64,000 nucleotides of DNA, taken from the NCBI GenBank assembly GCA_015350385.1, contig WNKI01000002.1, positions 9,713,546 to 9,777,545 on the forward strand, written 5' to 3'. Below are positions 1-10,469 of this stretch, in pieces. Below the pieces are notes generated by a model. That model had not been told where the DNA came from. It made no database searches and saw nothing but the letters and a program-made list of their open reading frames with translations. Each line of letters begins with the position of its first letter. Position 1 is the stretch's first letter. Both the position numbers and the translations under genes were made by a program. The DNA comes from Aculops lycopersici. Its lineage: Eukaryota; Arthropoda; Arachnida; Trombidiformes; Eriophyidae.

Positions 1-3000
1 TGATATGCTAACATACCACACTAACAAGCTGATTGGAACAACGGCCAAAATTGTAATTATCTAACCTAACAAACATACAAAAATTATCTCCCTCAGACCA
101 ACCAAAGCTTTGAAACATAATCCCACCTAACCAACAAATACACATTAACGTTCACACGTAAAGCTTTAAGCGTTAAAACAAAACTCAGAACAAAAACAAA
201 CAGTACCGGATGCAATACGAAAAAATCTCGCGCGCTTGTAGCTTGATACGGTAGCTTAGTGATGCAAGGAGGAGTTTACTCCTCATTTCCGGTGCATGAA
301 GCCAGCAGGTGGATTGGGGCGCGCTTCTAATTGTGACGTCCTGGCTTTGTAGTCTTTCAAGAAAAGGCTCGCATGTGTCTCGCGCGGTGGTTGTTGTTGC
401 TGTTGCCATGTTGTCGTTGTGAAAGAAGTAACGGTGGAATATATATATATAGATATAGATATACACATATAAGTAGTGTAGCTTTTAGCTTACTAGCTCA
501 ACATACCAACAAAATCTCATGCCAACTAAGTTTAGATGATGAGTTAAGTCTAGCAGTAAAGGAACTAGTCGCTTTGGTGGTCGTGGTTGTTGTCCTCTTA
601 GTCCTAGAAGTGGTAGATGTAGATGTTTTAGTAATCGTAATGGTTTATTGAGCGAAACTTGCAGTGGCAATCTATTGATCATTATATTCAAATACATAGT
701 AGTATACATGGTAGTCGCGCGTCGTTTAGACAACTGAGAAAACTCCCACGAGACAATACCTGAGTTATCTATCATTAGATGGTGGCGGTGAGGGCCAGGG
801 AGCGAGGGGGAAAGAAACCCAATTGACTGTTTTCTCTTCTCCTCCCACTCAACTAGAAAAGGAGAGCCAGCCAACCAACCACTTGTCCAACTCGGTTGCT
901 GTCACCATGATCATCGTCATCCTAGTATGGTATTCATTAGAGTCATCTGAGTGGTTGAAATCGATGGCATTACCACCAAACAATTTCCTCCTCCATTACG
1001 TTATCTCACTTATCACATGTGACTCACCAAGACACACCCAAACCACTCGATAACCAGACCACTAACCTAACCATATATCCCTATCGTCTACCTAAAACCA
1101 AATTTAATTGATTATAACCACTATTACCGAAACAACAATAATACCAATGACAACCACCTTGCAGTTTCCGCCGCGAGCTTCCAATCGTCGACTCTGGGCC
1201 GCAACACTCAGCCCGTCAAGCCCTCGCCGCTGGCCACTAAGACCAACTAAATGAGTTGGCTCTTGAATCTTCATTATCATTTTTGCGCCATTAAGTCGGC
1301 CTCCATGGACGAGGACGAGGACGACGAGGTCAGAATGACGCAAAGAAACGCGGTAATGGAAGAGAACGCGAGAAAGAGAGGAAGTGGCTCCATCTAAACC
1401 ACCAATATGCCACTTGGACATCTGAAACAACTGAGCCACCTCCATTGTGTAAGAAATGAATGGACGCATATAGACTAGGTGGTTCGATTCCAAGGGCAAG
1501 CCAAACTCACACTTGAGCCAACTAAACTTGAACCGGATGCTCAAGTTGGAGGTCAGCCCACTACCCGAGCAAAGTGGTATCTGCTGCCATGATGTTTAGA
1601 TTGTTGTATTGGACTCGCACAGCTGGATGAAATGACAGAGTAGAGGAATAGAGAAGGAGGAGGAGTAGCGTTAGAACCACAAACAAAAACCTAAACTGTA
1701 ACTAAAACCTGGCATACGAGAATGGGGATGCTCACTTTAGACAACGACCACCAAATTAAGAATACCAACCAACCAACTGGGCGCCTGGTGAGGCGAAAAA
1801 TACCTGCGAAAAGCATTAGATTCAACTAACGAGTTGGAAAAAGAGGAAGAGAGAGAGAGAGAAAGAGAAAGACTACAAGTGTTAATTTGATGACCAGTGC
1901 ACCAGATGAAAACGGAAGAGGACTTTCGTTTGGCGCCTAGTTTGCGCCTATAAAATGATTAGACAATTCCGGTGGAATGCAACGAAGCATGAGGTAGCGA
2001 CTAGTGGTTTTCGGGTGACTCAATGTTAACGTTTGCCAGGGATCTTTTACATGAAGAGAAATGGGATGGAGAGAGAAAGGGCAACATGATTACCTGCTCC
2101 CTCTCTCTACCCGTGCATGTTGGCGGCAATTTTTAAACCGATTGCCTACGAAACGAGAATAAACCGCAAACAGGAAATGGAGAGCTCGCAGCTAGCAAAT
2201 CGGTAGGCAGAAAGAGAGAGAAGGAAAGATAATGTTCTGCCTGCTAATGGGCTAGTTGTGTGGCCAACAAATACACATGCACGCAAACATTGAGTCACCG
2301 GATAGTAGTTTGCCGAGGGGTTTGCGCGCAGCTAGAACAAACGAGGCGCAGGTAGGGGAGACCTGCGGAGGGACGAGTTACAAATAGGAAAACAGAAAAT
2401 TCGTGATTTGTACTCAATAGCTAGCAGTGAGCAAATAGCGCTAACAAACTGACTGGTCAGCTCGTAAACAGAGAGGGAGAGAGAGAAGGAGAAAATGGAA
2501 ATGGGAAAGCAAGACCATGAACACAACCACCGACACTTTGGCCGCCAGCTTTGGCATCAAACAAACTCGACCGACCCATTGAGCTCAATCTATTGGGCGG
2601 TTAGATGAAATAGAAGCAGCAGCAGTGCAAGAGACGACGAAACTCAATCAATGCTCAGCATCAATCAGTCGTCGCGTAACTAACAAGTCCAGACCTCGGC
2701 CGGCACGAGGTCAAAGGATCAAAAACCAGCCCATTGGTACACTGCACCAGCATGCATACTCAAACGTGACACGTAATCACCATTGGCCGCTAGGTGCCCG
2801 CTCACCGTCGACCGTGTGTGTTGTAAAGTTGCTTACAGACACTCGTAGATTAAACGTACACTAACACAATTCAACTCTACTGTGGCGCTCGGTCGCCCGC
2901 TACGCTCCACTCACTAACTGCGGTACCCGAATTCCCGCTCTCGGGTTACTGCTAGACCGGGTACTATTTATTGATTATTGCTGGTCGATGTTTACTCAGT

Positions 3001-4905
3001 ATTTGTTTTTTCGGTCCTGGATAAATAACAACGCGAGGCCGCTCACCTTTTGATACTCCTCTCCACTGGCCTCGCCTGCGCTAGCAGTGCTCGAGATTGT
3101 TTCTTTCTGTTTTCTCTGCTTGAGCCAGTCGCTTTCGCGTCTAGGTTGGTTTACTTATCACAACAGGTAGTTGACCTCTGCGCTCTCGGCACCCTTCGAT
3201 TCCTGTCGTCAAGTCCTGGCGACCATTTTTCGGTTGTGCTACCTCGGCTAGCCGCTTCTCCTGCGCTCACCACCAATGGCCTCATAATTCTCTCTTGTTT
3301 CTTTATTTACCCAACGTTTTGCTAGAGGTCAGTCTTAGCGGTCAGCCGCTCGACTGATCGCCAGCGCACCTGGCCGGCGGGATTTCAGACCGCGAAACTT
3401 GTTGGCACGCCCCCTTCCCGATCTTCCCGGTGGGTCATCCGTATGCGCATTGGCCACTGCCATTCAGATGGTACTTGAAGTATCGTACTTCACAGTGTTT
3501 GCCCGGCGCACACACACGGACACAGAGTTACGTCGGCAAGCGCGCATAGCGTCGTCCACCAGCTCGACTGTCGGATTCTCGCACTCTCACTTACTCACTC
3601 ACACAAACGCAATCCCCTTTCGGTTAGATCACTAGCTGCCGTAGAGCACCATTGTAAACATGTGACGATGACGAGGTGGACGACGACGAAAGTCAACCCT
3701 GGACCCCGAGGACAACACACTCACACAAACACACTTGAACCGCAGCAAAGGAGCAGCAGTTAGCAGTGTCCAGTCTCCAGTACGCATACATACAAACTTA
3801 CATACACACCTGTATTGTTATTTCCTATAAAACCCTTTATGTACCATAGACTAACTGGTGCGCAATGAGTCGCGTTGCGGCCACTAGTCTCGCAACATCC
3901 ACTTCCTCAACCACCACCGCCAAAAATCTTCCGGTCGGTGAGCGAAGGGATCGAGAGCAAGCGAGCAGGCGAGTTAGTGACCGCAAAAAAGAGTGAAATA
4001 AACCACAAGACGAGAATAGATCTCTCATCACACCAACATCTTCTTCCCGTATAGTCTCTGGCATTTTCTACCACTTGACTTGTAGTATTACTACTTTGGC
4101 TATGGAACAAAATGCATCGCTCGTCTATCGATACCACGAGACCGACACCAACTCGCTGAAACCCCATCAATCTTTTTGTCTCCTCGCTACTTTCGATGGA
4201 ATCAAATTTCTCACTTACTCACTTGCTCACCCTCTCGGCAAGCCATAGATTGTATTTAGCAATTCAACAACAACAGGCCCGACGACGGTACACTGCGCAT
4301 ACATACGCTATGCACCTGCTTCGAAACTCGATAGCTTATTGTAAATCGAGCCTCCAAATTGACGAAGACTCAGCGAGTAGATTGGCCGATTTGTGTGGCA
4401 CTCGCGGCAGGATCAAGGTCAGAGTTGCACTGGGCTTGGACAGGACGGCTAATATTGGTGGCTCATCTCAATGATAACAGCGACATCATATACCTCAATC
4501 TGAATTGCAAACGAAAGTTTGGAAGATGCAATCCTACGAACGAGAGCTAAGCCGTAACGAGCTGCTCCCATTTCATCTGATCATTTGCACACAAACGCGT
4601 GCCACTATCGCAACTAGACGACAATGGATCCCATCAACTGAGCATTTCAGCCGGAAAATACACACGAAAGAATTTCCGGTTTGTGCGATTTCTGGGAATG
4701 GCTAGTCTTGTTGTGGAAATAAAATAGGACAATCTTTGTTGAGTTAGCAAGATGTCACCCACGGATCTTTTGTGGCACATCTTCCTAATGCTAAATAGAA
4801 AGAGCTGAAGTTGCGTTACGTGGCGTGACAATTGACACTTGCATGAGTTTATTTGGTTGAACTTGAGATTCGCTTTATTGAGTAGAGTGATATTTGATTC
4901 AATAT
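1..4905. other. Gene-free left flank
   Basis: No open frame here resembles a known protein, and none combines a credible start, length and composition. The stretch carries short simple repeats: AT-rich TA/GATA runs near 430-470, a GA-rich run near 1845-1870, and GA/CT-rich patches around 2100 and 2470. It also has several CCACTTG heptamers (near 879, 1409 and 4070), a word that recurs through the window. It lies downstream of the 3' end of the arginyl-tRNA synthetase gene, so it could hold that gene's 3' UTR near 4.7-4.9 kb and regulatory DNA of a gene to the left. No tRNA or rRNA was recognised by eye. Confidence 0.5.
429..470. repeat. TA/GATA-rich microsatellite
   Basis: A short run of alternating A and T with GATA interruptions. 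It accounts for the tyrosine/isoleucine-rich spurious reading frames on both strands here. Confidence 0.7.
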
Positions 4906-6795
4906 TCACATTCGGCTCAAGGTCTTCAGACCCAGCAAGGTGAGTCCCTTGTCCATAATCATGGCTGTCGCTTCGCAAAGCAGCATTCTATCTAGGTGAA
5001 TTTTACTCTCACCCCCAATCTTCTCTATACAAAAGCAAGCTTCGTAGAAATCCGTGAAGACGCCACTGAGTTCGTAGAGGTAGTTGCAGAGTAAATGGAA
5101 CAGAAGGTCGTTGATGCATTGCAATACAACATCAGGGAAGCGCAATAGATACTTGGCCAGGCGAATCTCGCGCTCATGCACCAATCTTAATGGCGGCTGG
5201 ACAGACGCCGATTCCTCAACTCCTAGCTCAGCGGCGCGAAGTTTCATAATTTCCTCTACCGAGCCCAGAGCTCCTTTGCGTTTTATGGACCTAATTCGGG
5301 TCAACGAGTAGAGCAAATAAACGGCCGTGTTACCCTTGTCCTCAAGCATGGCGTTGAAACTAAACACATAATCCTTGGTTCGGTCTCGCGATAAATCAGC
5401 GTACTTGATACATCCATAGGCAACAGCCTCTTGGGCTGCCTTCATCTCCTCTTCCGTGAGTTCAGTTTGACGATTCTTCTCCACCAACTTGGCCATGGAT
5501 CTCTGAAGACCCTCATCGAGTAAATCGGCCAACTTAACAGTATCACCCGAGCGTGTTTTGAACTTCTTCTTATCCTCGCCTAGAACCAAACCGAAGCCTA
5601 CGTGCTCAAGCTTGACTTCATCCTGGGCGTAACCGACGCGACGTGCCGCGGCAAATATGGTTTGAAAGTGGACCATTTGTCCATTGTCAGCCACATATAT
5701 TATCCTAGTTCCCTTCTCCTCGTCTACACGTTGCTTTACGGCTGCTAAGTCAGAGGTATCATAGGTAAAGCCACCGTCTGATTTGACCACAGTTAGTGGG
5801 ATGTCGTTTGGCTTCTTCGGCTCATGGGGCCACAATAATTTGCGTCCCTCCTCCTCAATGAGCAAATTCCTAGACTCTAGATCTGAGACAACATTTTTCA
5901 TATGATCATGGTAAAAAGACTCGCCACGTTCCATCAAATAGTTGGGCTTCTCTGGATTAGTTTCAATACCTAGTCTATTATAAATTATCTCAAACTCTCG
6001 ACGTGAAACATCGCAAATTCGCTTCCAAGCCTCAATGCACTTTGGGTCTTTGGACTGTAACTTCACTACAGTCTCGTAGGACCGCTTTTTGAACTCCTCG
6101 TCCTCGTCGAAACGTTTCTTTGCATCCTTATAGAAAGCTTGTAAGTTACTTATCTCGCTAGTGAACTTTTCATAATCATCACCAAAGCGCTCAAACAATA
6201 GAGCTAGCAACATTCCAAATTGGGTGCCCCAATCGCCAACGTGATTCAATCTCAAGACATCATAATGGGCATACTCTAATAAGCGTGCAATACAATCGCC
6301 GATGATGGTACTTCTCAAGTGGCCGACGTGCATCTCCTTGGCAATATTAGGTGAACTATAATCAACAATAACACGACCTTTGCCCTCGTGTTTGATCTCA
6401 ACACTCCCCGTCGACAACAAGCTCATAACTCTATCACAAGCTAACTCTTTCTTCAATTCGAAGTTTACAAATCCCGGCTTAGTCACAGTCAAGTGGTCAA
6501 ATAGTTGACCGAAATCTTTGCCAACTTGCGACTCTTGGTTCACCAGATACTCAGATATTGTCTCTGCAACTTGCATGGGGTTTTGCTTAACCGCTGGACT
6601 TCCATCAGCTTGAGGTAGCTTGCTCAGGATTTGACCTAGCATGCATGGGCTTGAACATGAGTAATCTGCTGCCACCCCAATCTTGGCCGAGGCAGGACTA
6701 ATGCAAACCGCCGGACATTTGCCTTCGATCTGGGGGAATAAATCAAGGATTGCAACTCCAATGATTTCCTTTGCCTTGCTAATAATTGGATCCAT
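4906..6795 (-). CDS. RARS1: Arginyl-tRNA synthetase, cytosolic
   Basis: This enzyme charges tRNA-Arg with arginine using ATP in the cytosol. The 629-residue uninterrupted frame has an N-terminal Add1-like tRNA-binding region (about residues 1-130), then the class I catalytic core with the HIGH-type signature HVGHLRSTIIGD near residue 157 and the following NHVGDWGTQFG segment. The KMSK region is degenerate (KKFKTRSGD), as in other eukaryotic ArgRS. A DALR-type anticodon-binding domain closes the protein, ending in the typical LTLLGLKTLSRM. Human ArgRS has 660 residues. This start corresponds to the shorter, free form that lacks the N-terminal leucine-zipper extension used to join the multisynthetase complex. 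The start is an ATG at 6793-6795. The gene is divergent from the Su(dx)-like gene, 1.1 kb away. Confidence 0.95.
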   Translation of the reverse strand: MDPIISKAKEIIGVAILDLFPQIEGKCPAVCISPASAKIGVAADYSCSSPCMLGQILSKLPQADGSPAVKQNPMQVAETISEYLVNQESQVGKDFGQLFDHLTVTKPGFVNFELKKELACDRVMSLLSTGSVEIKHEGKGRVIVDYSSPNIAKEMHVGHLRSTIIGDCIARLLEYAHYDVLRLNHVGDWGTQFGMLLALLFERFGDDYEKFTSEISNLQAFYKDAKKRFDEDEEFKKRSYETVVKLQSKDPKCIEAWKRICDVSRREFEIIYNRLGIETNPEKPNYLMERGESFYHDHMKNVVSDLESRNLLIEEEGRKLLWPHEPKKPNDIPLTVVKSDGGFTYDTSDLAAVKQRVDEEKGTRIIYVADNGQMVHFQTIFAAARRVGYAQDEVKLEHVGFGLVLGEDKKKFKTRSGDTVKLADLLDEGLQRSMAKLVEKNRQTELTEEEMKAAQEAVAYGCIKYADLSRDRTKDYVFSFNAMLEDKGNTAVYLLYSLTRIRSIKRKGALGSVEEIMKLRAAELGVEESASVQPPLRLVHEREIRLAKYLLRFPDVVLQCINDLLFHLLCNYLYELSGVFTDFYEACFCIEKIGGESKIHLDRMLLCEATAMIMDKGLTLLGLKTLSRM

Positions 6796-7889
6796 GTTGT
6801 TTTTTGTCTATGTTAACGGGTATTTTTGAATCTACAAGTTGATTGATTGGTTAGAGACTATTATCAATAAATATAGAAATAAATATAAGATCTTATCAAT
6901 GACAAAGACAATTTAGCGAATCCACGAATAACAATGTATAAATATATTTATATATTAGTTTTATGATGATCTGCTGCCAAAAGTCGGTAAAGCACGTTAA
7001 TGAGGGATGAGAGTCGAGTTATAAATGGTAGTTGTAGCAATTTGTTTGAGGATCACGTGGCCACTTGACGGCTAATGAAAGTGAGTTATTCAATTCTTGG
7101 AGCTTATGTCAGTTGGAATATAAGTGCTTGAGATAATTAACTGATTGAATAGAATTATATTAATCGAGATAAAGAGGGTAAAAAAGTGTTACCCCACCAA
7201 TACCATTGGATTGCTATAAGCTCCGTTCTGTACACGATTTCCCATTGCCCACGAGGTTGTGGTGCCCAGGAATCGCCATGCGAATTCTCTACCAATTTTA
7301 AACCTGTTAGATCGGGATCTCCCCGCTTTAGAGCTAGTAGAAGCTACCCCCTGAGGGGTTGTGGCTCGATTCGGTGCTCGGACTGTGTGCTCGTGTCCGC
7401 GGGAGTTGCCTCCCCAGAACGTGCGCTCTCAGGATCCGAATCAACCCGAATCTCTTCGCCAACTCCGTACTAACAAAACGCGGCGAGCCTCGCATGTTAA
7501 AGAGACTCGGGTTTTGGTCGGAGACTTTCCTCTGGCCGAGAGATGGAGGAAGGCGGGCCTGAGCAGCAGAAGCAGTAGCACATCAAATGAGTGAGAGTCT
7601 CACTGCGTTATAATGAGCGGTACTACTGCTTTCCAAAGCAAAAGCTCACCAACCACCTGGCCTGATCGCAAGTCAACAATTCAATGGTATTGAGTCTGAG
7701 AAGAGAGCTGACTTTTCGGTATTTATACTCACAGATTCAATTTCTTTGATTAGAAAACTGTTTGTTAATTATACAATATTGTTACATAGTTTATTGTGTA
7801 TCTATTGCACTATCTCATGGTCATGATTTGCATCAAACACATATTATTAATAGGAATAAATTCCATTAATCTTCATTAGGTATTTAAAA
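6796..7889. other. Divergent intergenic region, ArgRS / Su(dx)-like
   Basis: This 1.1-kb spacer separates two head-to-head genes and should contain both promoters. It is AT-rich near each gene (for example an AT palindrome around 6935-6960) but markedly richer in GC between about 7190 and 7600. The GC-rich block holds several short overlapping open frames that resemble nothing. A pyrimidine/AG sequence just before 7881 could serve as a splice acceptor for an upstream exon of the Su(dx)-like gene. No exon encoding a C2 domain was found in the spacer. Confidence 0.4.
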
Positions 7890-10274
7890 ATGAAGAAAAT
7901 TGTAAAACAAACTTTCAATTTCTTTGGAAGGCCACCATCACCGGACATCCACGATTTGCATCCGTATCATAGAAATAATAATAACAATAATCATCGCACT
8001 AGTAGCAACCCGAGAGATATCAGAAGTCATTCTTCGACTTCATCTTATCCTACAACATCAACAACAACAAACAATAGCAATAATAATAATGCACCAAAAT
8101 CTGACAATCCACAACAACATGAACCAACAATCACACCCACTAATCCACCGTTTATTGCTCCAACCAATAGCAACACCTTGCCAATAGCAGGCCCTAGTAA
8201 TTCGAACAACATCAGCTCTGATCCAATTACTATATCAACACCCTCGTCACCAACACTAGTGGCAAACTCATCGGCTAACAACTTAGACAACAACTCCGCT
8301 AGGAGATCCAACCAAAACATCAGCACTACCAATCCAATAGCCTCACCGACAACGTCCACAAGCACCAATACCACAACAAATCCTCTCTACCCGACTCAGG
8401 TTGCTACGGCCGGTCCCGCGAGCCAAGCCGCCATCGTGGCGACCACTTCCCAGGCTACAGTACCAGCCATTGAGCTGCAACCTCATCGTCTTGCCCATGG
8501 CGAGATTGAATGGCTCCCGCCGAAATGGGAAATCAGATATGTTACATTGAACAATGGGACTACCAAAAAGTATTATGTAGATCATAATACTCAAACCACA
8601 AGATGGGATCCCCCACTACCTCCGGGTTGGGAGCAACGGTGCGATCCACAAGGACGAATTTATTATATCGACCACAACACTAGAACCACCACTTGGCAAA
8701 GGCCAACACCAGAATCCATGAGAACCTACCAGCACTGGCAATCGCAACAAAATCAAGTTATGCAACAATGCCAACAGAGATTCCTATACGCTTCAAGAGG
8801 TGAGAACAATTTGTATGCCAGCGTTGCGGATGCTCTTGGTAATCTCAACCTGGGACCGAGTCCAACAAATCATCATGGTGATCTAGACCATCCAAGTGCT
8901 TCTAATCAATTCTCCATCTCAGGTGGTGCTACCCATCCTTATCCTCCACACGCTAGTGTAAATAGTGACAATGCATTCGACAATACAGCATGTGAAACTG
9001 ACCAATTGGGCGCACTTCCACCACATTGGGAAAGAAAGATGGACCCAGAGGGCCGGCAGTATTTTGTCAATCATAAGAACAAAACCACCCAATGGGAAGA
9101 TCCAAGAACTCAGGGCAAAGAGGACCAGGCACCCAAGACTTTCAAGCAAAAGTATTCGCTTTTGAGACAGTTGTGTTATCATAATGCAGAATCCTCTCAT
9201 ATCAAGATAACCGTCAATCGGAGTACAATTTTTGAAGATTCCTACCATCAAGTCAATCGACTTCCACCCCATGAACTACGTCGTCGTTTATTCATTACAT
9301 TTAGAGGCGAAGAAGGCTTGGATTACGGTGGGGTGGCAAGAGAATGGTTCTTTTTACTATCGCATGAAGTACTAAACCCAATGTATTGTTTGTTCGAGTA
9401 CGCAGACAAGAATAATTATTCATTACAAATCAATCCAGCCTCAAGCATTAATCCAGATCATCTATCATACTTCAAGTTTGTCGGAAGATTTATTGCGATG
9501 GCGCTATTCCATGGCAAATTCATTTACTCCGGATTCACCCTGCCATTTTACAAACAAATGCTTGGCAAGACACTCACCATGAAAGACTTGGAAAATATCG
9601 ATCCCGAATTTTATAACAGTCTCCTGTGGATTCAGGACAACAGTATAGAGGAATGTGATTTGGAGATGTATTTCGCAGCTGACTATGAAGTCTTGGGTCA
9701 AATCAAAAATCACGACCTCAAACCAGACGGTTCAAACATCCGAGTCACCGATGAGAATAAGGATGAGTATATCAAGCTCATGACTGAATGGCGCTTCACC
9801 CGTGGTCAAGAGGAACAAACTAAAGCTTTTCTAGATGGCTTCAACGACGTCATACCCCTGGAATGGTTGCATTATTTCGACGAGCGCGAGTTGGAACTTT
9901 TACTTTGTGGAATGCAAAAAATAGACATCGATGATTGGCAGAGGCATACAACCTACAGACATTACAATAGAAACTCAAAACAAGTTGTCTGGTTCTGGCA
10001 ATTTGTTCGCGAGGGTCTAGACAACGAGAGACGTGCTAGACTTTTGCAATTTGTAACCGGTACCTGCCGAGTGCCAGTAGGTGGCTTTGCCGAGTTGATG
10101 GGCAGCAATGGACCGCAAAAGTTTTGTATCGAGAAGGTAGGAAAACACAATTGGCTACCTAGATCTCACACCTGTTTTAATAGACTTGATTTACCACCTT
10201 ACAAATCATATGAGCAACTGGCAGACAAGTTGTCCTTCGCCATCGATGAGACTGAAGGATTTGCACAGGAGTGA
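7890..10274 (+). CDS. Su(dx): HECT E3 ubiquitin ligase, Su(dx)/WWP/Itch type
   Basis: NEDD4-family ligases take ubiquitin on a HECT cysteine and pass it to substrates bound through WW domains. Su(dx)/Itch members act on Notch and other membrane proteins at endosomes. The 794-residue frame begins with about 200 residues rich in Asn, Ser and Thr. It has WW domains at about 207-240, 240-273 and 373-406, and a HECT domain from about 455 to the end. The catalytic cysteine is Cys762 in SHTCFNRLDLP, and the end AIDETEGFAQE is close to Itch/WWP. The PESMRTYQHWQ motif after WW2 also marks the Su(dx)/WWP group. Relatives have an N-terminal C2 domain and four WW domains; here no C2 is visible and only three WW are clear, the first slightly divergent. 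The ATG at 7890 is the first in frame, but an upstream spliced exon cannot be excluded. Confidence 0.9.
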   Translation: MKKIVKQTFNFFGRPPSPDIHDLHPYHRNNNNNNHRTSSNPRDIRSHSSTSSYPTTSTTTNNSNNNNAPKSDNPQQHEPTITPTNPPFIAPTNSNTLPIAGPSNSNNISSDPITISTPSSPTLVANSSANNLDNNSARRSNQNISTTNPIASPTTSTSTNTTTNPLYPTQVATAGPASQAAIVATTSQATVPAIELQPHRLAHGEIEWLPPKWEIRYVTLNNGTTKKYYVDHNTQTTRWDPPLPPGWEQRCDPQGRIYYIDHNTRTTTWQRPTPESMRTYQHWQSQQNQVMQQCQQRFLYASRGENNLYASVADALGNLNLGPSPTNHHGDLDHPSASNQFSISGGATHPYPPHASVNSDNAFDNTACETDQLGALPPHWERKMDPEGRQYFVNHKNKTTQWEDPRTQGKEDQAPKTFKQKYSLLRQLCYHNAESSHIKITVNRSTIFEDSYHQVNRLPPHELRRRLFITFRGEEGLDYGGVAREWFFLLSHEVLNPMYCLFEYADKNNYSLQINPASSINPDHLSYFKFVGRFIAMALFHGKFIYSGFTLPFYKQMLGKTLTMKDLENIDPEFYNSLLWIQDNSIEECDLEMYFAADYEVLGQIKNHDLKPDGSNIRVTDENKDEYIKLMTEWRFTRGQEEQTKAFLDGFNDVIPLEWLHYFDERELELLLCGMQKIDIDDWQRHTTYRHYNRNSKQVVWFWQFVREGLDNERRARLLQFVTGTCRVPVGGFAELMGSNGPQKFCIEKVGKHNWLPRSHTCFNRLDLPPYKSYEQLADKLSFAIDETEGFAQE

Positions 10275-10469
10275 TACATTTAATGGTGATATATAAAAAA
10301 TGTTCGATTCATATTCATTCATACTCAATTAATCCAACTAGTATAATAATTTGCATCTTCTATTACTTTAATTTAGGATTTCATTTGCTTCACCTTATCC
10401 TTGACCTAATCTCGAGATGACTCGTGACGGACTAACTAGCTAGTTGATTAGCTTATAACGTAGTTGTCT
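10275..10469. other. Convergent 3' spacer
   Basis: A 195-bp spacer between the stop codons of the convergent Su(dx)-like and ATAD3 genes. It must hold both short 3' UTRs. Nothing else is seen. Confidence 0.5.

Noticed and set aside
185..651. Short frames on both strands over the TA microsatellite
   Set aside because: They are driven by the repeat and have no family features.
1470..1500. tRNA-like T-loop sequence GGTTCGATTCC
   Set aside because: No matching acceptor stem, D arm or anticodon arm could be built around it.
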